A stretch of 64,000 nucleotides of DNA from Megamerina dolium (taxonomy: Eukaryota; Arthropoda; Insecta; Diptera; Megamerinidae): NCBI GenBank assembly GCA_963854835.1, contig OY978525.1, positions 76,795,628 through 76,859,627 of the forward strand, written 5' to 3'. This document shows, piece by piece, positions 12,466 through 22,897 of the stretch. The notes beneath the pieces were generated by a model, which saw only the letters and a list, made by a program, of their open reading frames with translations, did not search any database and was not told where the DNA came from. Numbering within the stretch: the stretch's first letter is position 1; every line of letters begins with the position of its first letter. The translations under genes were made by a program, and so were the position numbers.

Positions 12466-12502
12466 CCTTACAGTCGGCTAGGGCCGACCAAATTATACCC
12501 TG

Positions 12503-12621
<119 letters not shown>

Positions 12622-13490
12622 TACTCGAATATCCATATTTTTCTTTTTATTTCCACTTTTTGAGAAACAATTTTTGCATATACTACTAATTTACACCCGA
12701 AATATGGTTGACTGTGAAAAAGTACTTTGTATATTATGAGGGTTCTAAAAGAGGAGGAGGTTCTAAGGAGGATTCCGAGATATATAAAAAGTGGGCGTGG
12801 CTTACCTCTTTCGTATAAATCCAATTAATTTTTCAATATTAATCCACACCTTAAATTTGGTAGTCTTAAATTGAATAGTTCGTAGGTTATAGCGCTACTA
12901 TATTAACCTGAGTATTAATTATGATTGTATAAGACAGAAGGATGCAGAAGTTAAAGCTATTTTAATTTAAAAGAAATTCGGTCATTTTGTATGGGGGCTA
13001 CTATAAACAGTGGGCGTGGCGAGTCCATTTCTTGTGAGTCTAGTTGCTCTTACAATACTAATCCATACCTTAAATCCCGTTGTTCTACGCTAAATGGTTT
13101 ATAAGTTATGGAGCTTAAAAGTTTTAGTTTAATTCCCTCGACTTTGTATAGAAGCTCCAATAAGAAGTGTCTACGTGTCAATTATGGTTATTCTAGACAG
13201 AATATTGTAGAAGTTAGAGCTGATTCAATTTAAAAGAAGTACAGACACTTTGTATGGGAGCTACTATAAAAAGTAGGCGTGGCTCGCCCATTTGTGGCAA
13301 GGTTATGTAGCTGTATAATATAACTCTATGTGTCAAATATTGTTGTCCCAGATGGTATATTAACTGAGTTATAGAAAGTTTAAAATTTTGAAAATTCCGA
13401 AGTTAGTCGCTTTGAATGCGTGGTGTGGGCGTGGCTATTAACCGATCATGCCCAATATCAATCCCCTCCGCACTCTTGGATCATAGGTTA

Positions 13491-13494
13491 TATA

Positions 13495-13573
<79 letters not shown>
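13491..13573. repeat. (TA)n microsatellite, inferred SINE tail
   Basis: Long TA run with a few CA/TG interruptions. It begins immediately after the left 16-bp target repeat of the SINE whose body lies at 16556-16831, so it is best read as that SINE's 3' tail, later split by other insertions. Confidence 0.85.
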
Positions 13574-13576
<3 letters not shown>

Positions 13577-13646
13577 GCACTTAAAGCCCCAAAGGGCTCA
13601 TTGGACGAGCTTCTCTTCCATTACTGTTGTGCGTAATGGAAGAGAA

Positions 13647-13647
<1 letters not shown>
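13574..13647 (-). mobile_element. SINE 3' fragment ending in a snap-back
   Basis: Matches the 3' end of the tRNA-derived SINE (GTGGCACTTAAAGCCCC... on the plus strand). It breaks off after TTGTGCG and continues with an inverted copy of CTTCTCTTCCATTA (arms 13610-13623 and 13634-13647, 10-nt loop). It is flanked by (TA)n on both sides. Confidence 0.75.

Positions 13648-13649
<2 letters not shown>

Positions 13650-13716
<67 letters not shown>
13650..13716. repeat. (TA)n microsatellite
   Basis: TA run between the SINE fragment and the next SINE copy, in the tail position of the copy at 13728. Confidence 0.95.
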
Positions 13717-13722
<6 letters not shown>

Positions 13723-13727
13723 AATAT

Positions 13728-14070
13728 GTGGCACTTAAAGCCCCAAAGGGCTCATTGGCCGAGCTTCTCTTCCATTACTGTTGTGCGTCTTAAATTTTGG
13801 ACAGTATTAGAATGGACCTACTTATTTTAGCCGGTCCCGAACGGCAGAACACTTGTGACATCACTTTTTCTGAGCTTTGTCACAGAGTTCTTTTTAGAAG
13901 CTTTTCCATGGCAAATTGTTACTGTCGGAAGAATTGCCAATTGCTTGCCGACAGGTGGGTACCGTTCGAAAGAAAAATCTTTTCGATCTTAAATTTGTTA
14001 TGCATCAGCCGGGTATTGAACCACGACCTAGATCAGAAGGCGAACACACTAACCACTGAGCTACGGCAAC

Positions 14071-14074
<4 letters not shown>
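13728..14074 (-). mobile_element. tRNA-derived SINE, near full-length
   Basis: On the minus strand it starts with a tRNA-like head: A box TAGCTCAGTGG and B box GGTTCAATACC at normal spacing, so RNA polymerase III promotion is likely. A roughly 270-bp body follows (conserved TTCTTCCGACAGTAACAATT and GCCGTTCGGGACCGGC blocks), ending GGGGCTTTAAGTGCCAC. The 3' end is followed by a TA-rich tail. Related copies lie at 13574, 16556, 17532 and 41620. It is not a functional tRNA gene: there is no acceptor-stem pairing or 3' arm. Confidence 0.85.

Positions 14075-14075
<1 letters not shown>

Positions 14076-14134
<59 letters not shown>
14076..14134. repeat. (TA)n microsatellite
   Basis: TA run between the SINE head and the 3' end of the RTE LINE. 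The LINE has (TA)n on both sides, so it probably inserted into a TA array. Confidence 0.9.
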
Positions 14135-14135
<1 letters not shown>

Positions 14136-16470
14136 TACTTACTTACTTATGTGGCCATAACAACCGAATATCGATTTAGGCCGAAAATAACATGCTCCGC
14201 CAGCCGTCTCTGTTCTTCGCTAGCTGGCGGCAGTTAGAAATTCCAAGCGCCGTCAGGTTCTCCAGTAGTTGGTCTTTCCACCTGAGGCTTGGTCTTCCTC
14301 TTCTGCGTCGTCCTCCAGCGGGTTCCGAGTATAACACCTTCTTAGCTGGAGCGTGTTCTTCCATTCGCTCGACATGACCTAGCCAGCGCAGCCGCTGGAT
14401 TTTGATGCGCTTTACTATGTCAATATTCGGTACTCGCCACCAACGCAAATAGGTCCAAAGATCTTGCGGTGGACTTTTCTCTCGAAAACTCCAAGCATTC
14501 GCTCATCCGAGGTGGAAATTGGCCAGGCTTCAGCGCCATATGTTAGGACAGGCATGATGAGAGACTTGTAGAGTGTAGTTTTCGTTCTTCGAGAGAGGGC
14601 TCGACTTCTCAATTGCTTACTCAGCCCAAAGTAACACCTGTTAGCAAGAGTTATCCTACGCATGATCTCCAAGCTGACGTCATTACTGCTGCTAATGCCG
14701 GTTCCAAGATAGACAAAGTCCCTTACTACTTCAAAAGCGTAGTTGTCAACAGTGACGTGCTGTCCAAGACGCCGGGACTCTTTGTTTGTTGACACTAGAT
14801 ACTTCGTCTTGCCCTCGTTCACCGTGAGACCCATCCGACGCGACTCTCTTTCCAACTCTGAGAATGCTGCACTGACTGCTCGCGTGTTCATGCCGATTAT
14901 GTCAATATCGTCGGCATACGTTAACAGCATGACACTTTTGTTGAAGATAGTGCCATTATGTCGTAGATCAGCAGCTCGTATTATTTTCTCCATAATAAGA
15001 TTGAAGAAGTCGCACGATAACGAATCACCTTGTCTGAAACCCCGTTCGGTACTAAACGGTGCGGAGAGGTCCTTCCCAATTTTCACTGCACAACGGGAGT
15101 TATGCAGTGTCATTCTACAAAGTCGAATGAGCTTTGCAGGAATACCGAACTCAGACATTGTTGCGTAGAGGTAATCCCTTACCGGACTGTCGAAAGCGGC
15201 TTAATAATCAACATATAGGTGGTGTGTGTCAATCTGTTTTTCTTGGGTCTTCTCCAGGATTTGGCGCAGTGTGAAAATCTGGTCGATGGTGGATTTACCA
15301 GGTCTGAAGCCACACTGATACTGTCCAATCAGGTTGCTGAGCATAGGCTTCAACCTTTCACACAGTACGCTCGATAGAACCTTGTATGCGATACTCAGGA
15401 GAGTTATTCCACGGTAGTTGGCGCAAATTGTGGGGTCTCCTTTTTTATGTACAGGACAGAGAACACTGAGCCTCCAATCATCAGGCATGCTTTCATCCGA
15501 CCATATTCTGCTTATGATTTGGTGCATGCGGGTGAGCAGCTCATCGCCTCCGGTCTTAAACAACTCGGCAGGCAGGCCATCAGCACCTGCAGCTTTGTTG
15601 TTCGTCAGCCTTAAAATGGCCGTTTCAACCTCGTCATAGTCGGGTGGTGGAACATCAACACCATCATCTGTAATTGGGGTTATCGGGAAATCTTCTCCTC
15701 TGGCGGAATTGTTCGTAGCATCGCCATTCAGTAACGCGGAGAAGTGTTTCCTCCATAGGCTCAGTACACTCTGGACATCTGTAACCAGATTCCCATTTCC
15801 ATCACGACAAGGAGAGGCTCCGGGATTTAAACATCCACTCAGGCGCTTGATATTTTCGAAGAATTTTCGAGTCTCATTCTTGTCGGTACACATCTCTATC
15901 TCCTCACACTCGCGTCTTTCCAACATCCTCTCCTTGCGCCTGAAAAGACGTCTCTATGCACTCCTTTTCTCTCTGTACCGCTCCTTAACAGCTCGCGTTG
16001 CGCCTGCACGCAGGGTTTTTCTGTAGACGGCGTCTTTCTCTGCGGTAGCGTCGCGACACTCCTGATCATACCACTAATTCCTCAGAGGCCGGTAGTAACC
16101 GATTACCTTCTCGGCAGCAGTAGTCATGGAGTGGGATTTATGTGTACACCGTGCGCATGTATCATCAAGTGGGGGAGTGTTCTGCATAAGCAGATCCGAT
16201 AGTCGAGTGGAAAATGCATCTGCTGTCTCTAGTGATCACAGCTTACTGACGTCGAGCTTTCTCTGTGTGGGACTTCTCTTGTTATTTGCGACACATAAGC
16301 GTGTGCGCACCTTAGCTGCAACAAGGTAGTTGCTATTAATTAATAATAGCGCTCAGATCAAACTACATGACAGCCAGTGAGTTGACTTGCGATGAGTTCA
16401 ACAAGGATTGCGCTAGCCCCACCTGGTTGAGGCAGTTAGACACGTTACCTTGAGAAAACACCATCAGACC
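14135..16470 (-). mobile_element. RTE-type LINE, copy 1 (endonuclease deleted)
   Basis: The 3' end is a short TAAG tandem (plus strand ACTTACTTACTTA at 14138-14149). The 5' end, about 120 bp shared with the copy at 31.3-34.0 kb, abuts (TA)n at 16470. Coding runs from a basic linker (about 16060) through RT to a C-terminal domain. The endonuclease domain present in copy 2 is missing: sequence jumps from CAACAAGGTAGT (16319-16330) through a short TTAATTAATAATAG joint to the 5' leader. RT but no RNase H, a short tandem tail and the sequence style suggest the RTE clade. Confidence 0.85.
14176..16060 (-). pseudogene. RTE LINE ORF2 (RT and C-terminal domain), one nonsense codon plus deletion
   Basis: Piece 15926-15201 (241 aa) covers the linker and RT fingers (NYRGITLLSIAYKVLS, QCGFRPGKSTIDQIF) and ends at LYVDY, where a stop replaces the Lys of VDYKAAF in copy 3 (one base change). 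The piece 15158-14415 (247 aa) continues with FRQGDSLSCDFFNLI and TYADDIDIIG. A deletion of about 36 bp near 14421 relative to copy 3 shifts into 14448-14176, which encodes the terminal LRWLGHVERM...RGRPSLRWKDQ tail. Otherwise it closely resembles copies 2 and 3. Confidence 0.85.

Positions 16471-16554
<84 letters not shown>
16471..16554. repeat. (TA)n microsatellite
   Basis: TA run between the LINE 5' end and the SINE body at 16556; it is the remaining part of that SINE's TA tail. Confidence 0.9.
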
Positions 16555-16555
<1 letters not shown>

Positions 16556-16557
<2 letters not shown>

Positions 16558-16831
16558 AGCCCCGAAAGGCTCATTGTCCGAGCTTCTCTTCCATTACTGT
16601 TGTGCGTGTTAAATTTTGGACAGTATTAGAAGGGACTTACTTTTACTTTTAGCCGGTTCCGAATGGCAGAACCCTTGTGACATCACTTTTTTGGGCTTTG
16701 TCACAGAGTTCTTTTAGAAGCTTTTTCATGTCAAGTTGTTACTGTCGGGCTTGCCGACAGATGGTTACCGTTCGAAAGGAAAATCTTTCGATATTAAATA
16801 TGTTATGCATCAGCCGGGGATTGAACCACGA
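16556..16831 (-). mobile_element. tRNA-derived SINE, 5'-truncated
   Basis: Same family as 13728-14074. The B box (GGATTGAACC on the plus strand) is kept; the A box is lost. The 5' end stops exactly at the right copy of a 16-bp target repeat (16832-16847), whose left copy is 13475-13490. The insertion therefore originally comprised this SINE and its (TA)n tail, and everything else between the repeats came later. Confidence 0.85.
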
Positions 16832-17083
16832 CTTGGATCATAGGTTACTTATGCCGAATTTCGTCAAAATAGCTCAATATTTGCTCAAGTTATCGTGCGA
16901 ACCAGCCAGGTGACGGACAGACGGACGGACGGACATCGTTAAATCGAAAATTTAAGCGACGCTGATCACGAGTATATATACTTTTCTATATCTCCGGAGA
17001 TTCCTTCAAGTGGTTCCAAACATTTGACCGAAATGAATATACCTTGCATATTACATTATGCAGGGTATAATAAAAACGTAACA

Positions 17084-17531
17084 ATATATATTATACAATA
17101 TGCAAAAATGGTTATATGATTATATTTGTTTTTAAATGAGCGCTATTATATAATATATACCATATATATAAATATGGCCGTAGGTTTGGTTTTCGACCAC
17201 CAAACTATTCTACAAATATTTTAATTCACTATATATTTTTAAAGGTTTCTAGCAACGGCGGTTGAGTATATCGGGTAAAAATATACAGATGGAATGGAAA
17301 TAATATTCGAACAATTTCATTTATCAGTTTAACATTGGACAGAAATTCGGTCAACCAAAGTGACAACTTATATTCTAATAATTTATTTACACCTGCCGTA
17401 GGTACATGTTACCTAATATACATGTGTATGTACTATATATTAATTGTAATGTGAAGTACCACAATAGATTTCTTTTAGCAGACTATCGTATGTTGGCAAA
17501 CAACTAAAAATAGAAAAAATAAAATGAATAT
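17084..17531. other. Non-coding AT-rich stretch
   Basis: Follows the displaced LTR end (17071-17083). No gene, element end or regulatory motif that I can support. Confidence 0.4.
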
Positions 17532-17874
17532 ATGGCACTTATAAGCCCCGAAGGGCTCTTTGGCTGAACCGAGCTTCTCTTCCAGTGCGTGTTAAATTTT
17601 GGACAGTATTAGTAGATACCTACTTATTTTAGCTGCTTCCAAACAGCACAACCCTTGCGATAACATATTTTCTGAGCTTTGTCGCAGAGTTCTTTTAGAA
17701 ACTTTTCCATGGGAAATTGTTACTGCCGGAAGAATTGGCAATTGCTTGTCCATAGGTGGGCATTGTTCGAAAGAAAAATCTTTTCGATATTAAATTTCTG
17801 TTTCAGCCGGGGATTGATCCCACAACTTACAGATCAGAAGGCCAACGCACTACCCACTGAGCTAAAGCACCCAC
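17532..17874 (-). mobile_element. tRNA-derived SINE
   Basis: Minus-strand copy with head GGGTGCTTTAGCTCAGTGGG (A box) and a B-box-like GGGATCAATCCC, the shared body and the GGCTTATAAGTGCCA 3' end. The 3' side is followed only by a short AT-rich stretch, unlike the long TA tails of the 13-16 kb copies. Confidence 0.8.
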
Positions 17875-18287
17875 TATGATACGTAAAAACTGCTACATCG
17901 AAATTACCTACATAAAATATATCATATTAACTGCCACTGCAACCGTAACAACTTAATTTACTTGCTGCAAACAAAACGAATAACATGGAGAAAACAAATA
18001 AGCAAAAAAACATGCTAATATGAATTGTAGCTGTTAACGCTGTTGCACATCAGTGCAGGATATTGCAACGCCGGATTGCTCCTAAAGGGCGTACATAATT
18101 GACTTCAATAAATGCTTTCCTACTCGATGTACAAATGCATAAATGTGTATGTGGCTATAGTGTAAACGTGTTGTTGTTGCGACACCAAGGAACAGAAGTC
18201 ATAAACCAAAATATTATGGGTACATCCCGCTGTGTTTCTACGATTTACTGTGGTAAGCTGTAACATTGTACATAAGGATATGAGTAT
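17875..18287. other. Non-coding stretch
   Basis: No coding region, element end or RNA recognised. Confidence 0.4.
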
Positions 18288-18525
<238 letters not shown>

Positions 18526-19691
18526 TGTTAAGTACTCTGACTGTTTGGTTGGAACGTTCATATGTTCCACTTTGATTTGATTTGTCAATGTGGTGAACTA
18601 CTGTTATTATACATGTTGTATAGTATATAGATATCCAACTGTGCTTGTTGGCGTACAAACATCTTTGGTCGGAGTCATGATTGTCTCATCGAATTTATAT
18701 TAAGATTTCATTCAGAAGTTCAATTTTTTATGCACAGTAGTAAGGTTGGGTTTCTTGGTGATGTTGTCGCTGTAATCTTCGCCTTGTCAATACATTGATT
18801 TTAATGTCGTGTAGGTATACATTCTTATACTTTTTATCTGTGCTACCCAAATTGATTTTCAGTGAAACGCAATTGCAGCACTGAATCGACCTCTCTTTGA
18901 AAAACGGCGCTTAGCCCAATGGCAATATTTTTAGTTTTGTCTTTAGATAAAATTAATATATGGGGCCGTATTTAAACATAACATGCATCCAAGGGCACAA
19001 AAAAATTTTTTTTTATTGGATTTAAATGGAAGCTGGTCGCTACTATATTAGGTGTCTGGTGGTCTCCTCCACAGTATTTTCACCGAAGAAGGTCTACACT
19101 TTTTAGCTACCTAGCACGCTTGGCATCCGTTTTAGCATACTTAAGCAGCTCTATGTTGTATTCGTATAAATTTTTAAAAATCGCATAACATGAAATTATT
19201 TTAAAGAAGGCGATACGAAGTACTTTTATGAAAAATATTGTACGTGACATACAAATGTATGTATTTACAAATGGAAATTGTATGGGAAATAGCATTTATA
19301 TATGTTATAATATTCCATGCAGCTAATTTTTGTTATAATATTCCATGCATCTAATTTTTTACGCGCTTCAAAAATAATTCATTAATAAAAGAGATTGAAC
19401 ATGTGGTAGCACTAGAACAAAACCAACAATTGAGTGTATTTGGTTGTTGCCCTTGGGCATGATATCGTCAAACCCAGCTAACAATCTACTGTAAAAAGTT
19501 GACAGATACACGTATGTATTTGACATTAATGTGAATTGTCATAATTTCAATATCATACATTTGTAAACATAAAAAATGGAATGTAAACAATATTCGACGT
19601 TTTCGTGACCAAGCAAAATATAAAAATTCAAGTCAGTTATTCCCCCTAATACCCGTTCAATGTACGAGTACTTTGTTCATTATTGTTGCGA
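18526..19691. other. Non-coding stretch with a 28-bp tandem duplication
   Basis: No gene recognised. A near-perfect tandem duplication of a 28-bp unit (GTTATAATATTCCATGCA...) lies at 19304-19331 and 19332-19359. Confidence 0.6.
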
Positions 19692-19937
19692 GCCAAAATC
19701 TGAAATATGCACATATGCATATTTTGCCTCGCGACATATTTCCCGAAATTGTCCATACACATACCAACATTGCTCGAAGTTGTGATATATACAATCCATA
19801 CTAATATTACTTATAATTGTGGAATGTCAGAACATTGAGTCAACTGAGTTGCAGTTGGGTGTGAAAAAGCTGACAAAGCACTTTCCCACACAATTCGTAT
19901 TCTGCACTTACGTAACCATACCGACAATGTTTAGACA
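19692..19937 (-). repeat. Dispersed repeat, copy B (inverted partner of 2319-2570)
   Basis: Its reverse complement aligns end to end with 2319-2570, starting TGTCTAAACATTG at 19937 and running down to about 19692. See copy A. Confidence 0.75.
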
Positions 19938-20103
19938 TTCCATGATAACTAAAATCACGTGAACTACTCATGTGTGTGAATATCAAAAAATTGTTTTCTC
20001 ACATAATGAGTACATACATACACACATGTGGTGTGAATATATTATAGTATGCTGTATGTTGGTATGTGGGTAGATCAATATGAGGATAGTTTTAGAAAAA
20101 TGG

Positions 20104-20273
20104 TATATAAGCTGCAAGCTTACTGAAGGCAGTCGCTTTTTCAGTTGTGAGTCTTGTACCAAGTTGTGAAGTGTTAGCGTATAATGTTATAATTGTAAAA
20201 TACTGCGATCCTTACGAGGTCCTCCAGTATTAGTGTCTTTAGTATAAAAGTGTAAAGTAATACCAGGAATAAA
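20104..20273 (+). promoter_or_regulatory. Possible LTR-like or promoter unit (TATA box, initiator, poly(A) signal)
   Basis: TATATAA at 20104-20110, a CAGT-type initiator near 20130 or 20141, and AATAAA at 20268-20273. The compact order TATA, start, poly(A) with no ORF resembles the U3-R part of a solo LTR. No partner LTR exists in the window, so this is tentative. Confidence 0.3.
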
Positions 20274-20844
20274 GAGAAGACCTAAAAACGCAAGTATCAT
20301 ATAATTAACTTTGTTTAATTTCAGTTTCATAGTCTCGAAGGATATTTAGGAGCTTAGGTTTAGCTGCGAATCTTGTGCGTTACATCCTTGAATCTAGCCG
20401 TTAGGTATTTAGTGAGTGTTGTGGAAAAATAGTACACATCATAATAAATTTTTAATTTTTTTTCTGAAGGTTTTAATTTTTAATATAACGTATGAAAACA
20501 AATGAATTCTATAAGCATCATATGTCAGTAATAAGAGGAAAATAACTTGAATTTTTTTTATTTTATATTATTATTATTATTATTTTACTTAGCTTCAAGA
20601 ACAATATACAGTATAAGTTCGATATTCGCATTGTTTGGTTGCTTTCGGTAAACGCAGCAACACAATTTTTTCACACTAAAGGTTTGATATTATAATTGCA
20701 ACTTTACAAAAATTCAGCGGCTGTTACAACTTTTTATTTTCTAAATTTCATATTTCAACATCATTTTGTTTATTATGTTTATACTTTTTTGAAATAAAAA
20801 GAACGTCTAGCACATATATGCATATATTGTTAGAAATCACCATG
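20274..20844. other. Non-coding stretch with a short (ATT)n run
   Basis: AT-rich; (ATT)n near 20566-20582. No gene recognised. Confidence 0.4.
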
Positions 20845-21447
20845 GTTGTACCTTATTCAATATTTGCCACCAACCCAAAAGAGATCCAAATATCTTGAGT
20901 ACGACTTTTCTCTCGAAAACCCCGAGCATTCTCGTATGTGTGGTAGTAGTTGTCCACGCTTCGGCGTCACATAGAGGTCCAATTTTCACTGCACAAAGGG
21001 AGTTATACAGTGTCATTCTGTAAAGACGAATGAGCGGCGCAGGAATACCGAACTCAAGCATTGTTGTGTAGAGATAATCCCTTACCGGACTGTCGAAGCG
21101 GCTTATAATCCACAAATGTGTGTCTTGATAACTTTTTCATTGGTCTTCTCTAGGATTTGGCGCAGTATTTAAATCTGGTCGATGGTAGGTTTACTAGGTC
21201 TGAAGCCACACCGATAAAGTTCAATCAGGTTGTTAAGTATAGGTTTCAATCTTTTACACAGTACGTTCGATAGAACTTGAGCTGCTAGGACGTATTCCAC
21301 CGTAATTAGCGCAAATTGTTGGGTCTCCTTTCTTACGCACTTGTTGTGCCTTTTTTTCTGACGCCGTAACTTTTCATTAGATAACTTATTTCTAGAACTT
21401 ACCCATTTGTCTCTTCTTCCAAACTGTAGCTCTCTAGCACGAAACAA
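20845..21447 (-). mobile_element. RTE LINE fragment, internally deleted
   Basis: Diverged relative of the RTE LINEs at 14, 31 and 62 kb. From high to low coordinates it holds the RT QCGFRPGK-type block (CGFRPSKPTIDQI near 21169-21230), the SPVRDYLY...EFGIPA stretch (about 21090) and then, after a deletion of the catalytic core, the LGVFERKVVLKIFG C-terminal block (about 20890-20930). The catalytic YADD segment is gone. It abuts the errantivirus LTR at about 21448. Confidence 0.75.
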
Positions 21448-21862
21448 ATAGTTTTCAATATATCAATAGTGTGTATTTATTTAATCAAATCGTTTTCTTT
21501 TCACCATGTGGTTTTTATGTTTTTCTTTCACTTTATAGGATGTTTAATCCTTCACAATATAACTTTTATTTTACTAGGATGTTTAATCCTTCACAATGTA
21601 ACTCTCATTTTACTAGGATGTTTAATCCTCCACAATGTTACTTTTATTTTATTGTCCACACTAACTCGCTCTTCGAATTATCTTACTTAACTAGATTAAC
21701 TAACTCACTGACTGCCTATTTCAGCCGCCCGCTTAGTTTATATATCCTAATGTCTGTGACGTAGTTTACAGTTTAAATCTGTCCTTGTATAAGAGAATTT
21801 CTGAAGAAGTTGCAATATCGATTCGATGCAAGGTCGATACATTGCAATTTCTTCAGTATGTC
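21448..21862 (-). repeat. Errantivirus-like LTR, distal part (3' LTR, interrupted)
   Basis: Matches 40170-40545 (shared TTTTCACCATGTGGTTTTTA and CCTAATGTCTGTGACGTA). It contains three 39-bp tandem units at 21537-21653 and an imperfect terminal hairpin (CTGAAGAAGTTGCAAT ... ATTGCAATTTCTTCAG, about 21801-21856). The LTR is cut by the BEL element and continues at 29578. Confidence 0.8.
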
Positions 21863-22238
21863 TAATTAAACGCTTTATTAAATAATATTAAACGCTTTAT
21901 TAAATATTGCTTACGATATATATACACGTAGAATTCACTCTTTATTAAATAAATGATTAGCTATACAATTGAGAATGCGCGGAAAAAGCACGATCGTTTC
22001 GAACTCTAGGACCGAAAGTATAGAATGATAACATCGGTCGATCATAACACGAACCGCGAAAACCCAAAAACAAAAAGGGGAATTTATGTGGAGAGTTGGG
22101 TCGCCATATGGTAAGTATGCAAGGTAAGGTAAATAAAAATGGTGAGTATCATTAATTCATTTTATAAATACTATTTCATCATTTTTACTTCCTTCTTTCA
22201 GGGACTGACCATATGGCTGGTCTAAAGGGATTTAGACA
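21863..22238 (-). repeat. BEL-1 3' LTR
   Basis: On the minus strand it begins TGTCTAAATCCC and ends TAATTA. Identical as read to 29197-29572. Confidence 0.95.
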
Positions 22239-22262
22239 TCGCGGCCCGCATGCACTCGTGCA

Positions 22263-22733
22263 TTAATTGAGTGCATCTCGTAGACGGGACAGTGAACCGA
22301 TCGCGTCCTCGATCGCTCGAGCTGTCCTCCGACGAACATCGGGAATCGGTCGTTGTCTCGGCTGGGAGCTTCTCGGGGTGGAAGCTACATGTAGTTGCTC
22401 GACGCGACGAGAGCGCGGAGGGTTTCGCTGCAATCCGCGGCGGAGATCCTCAGGTCTGCGCCAATGCCGGGGTTCAGGACGATGCCTCGTGCGTCCGCCT
22501 TCAGGTTGTCCACGTGGCGCACGTCGTCGACGCTGTTGGGTGGTGCGGCGATTCGGCGGCCCATGCCCAGTAGGGGACCGGACAGGATGGAGGAGCGTGT
22601 GATGCGCCAATCTGCATTTTTTGCATGAGTTTGGCGAATCACACGATCCGGTCCCGTGCGACCGAGCCACGCAGTTGCGGCAGTATCGATGCGCGCGCAC
22701 CACATCCTCCGTCTGGCTTGTGTTCATCGCCAA
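22263..22733 (-). CDS. BEL-1 extra ORF: gag-type double zinc-knuckle, Arg-rich protein
   Basis: A 156-codon frame from ATG, or about 190 codons if read from the preceding in-frame stop near 22840. It lies between pol and the 3' LTR. The residues spell a BEL nucleocapsid module: upstream of the ATG CQLCHRLHALRYC, then YCRNCVARSHGTGSC, then CKKCRLAHHTLLH, matching in layout the knuckles inside BEL-1 gag (residues 383-447). The rest is Arg/Pro-rich and ends about 25 bp from the LTR. The DNA is clearly GC-richer than the rest of the element. A pyrimidine-rich TTTTATCTTTCCAG at about 22807-22820 (minus) could be a splice acceptor, suggesting a subgenomic mRNA. It could instead be a fragment of another element caught inside BEL-1. 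Function unknown; nucleic-acid binding is inferred. Confidence 0.6.
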   Translation of the reverse strand: MAMNTSQTEDVVRAHRYCRNCVARSHGTGSCDSPNSCKKCRLAHHTLLHPVRSPTGHGPPNRRTTQQRRRRAPRGQPEGGRTRHRPEPRHWRRPEDLRRGLQRNPPRSRRVEQLHVASTPRSSQPRQRPIPDVRRRTARAIEDAIGSLSRLRDALN

Positions 22734-22897
22734 AAACCCGCGGCAATACCGCAGCGCGTGGAGCCGATGACATAGTTGGCACCGATGATGATCGCTATGG
22801 GCGGAACTGGAAAGATAAAATTTGAAAACGAAATTAGCTTAAGGGCTTGAGCCAAAGTCTGATAGCGAAAAAGAGATTTTTTTTGGATATTATGATT

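Noticed and set aside
14045..14074. Possible tRNA gene on the minus strand (good A and B boxes)
   Set aside because: No cloverleaf acceptor or 3' end; the sequence runs on into a SINE body shared by five loci.
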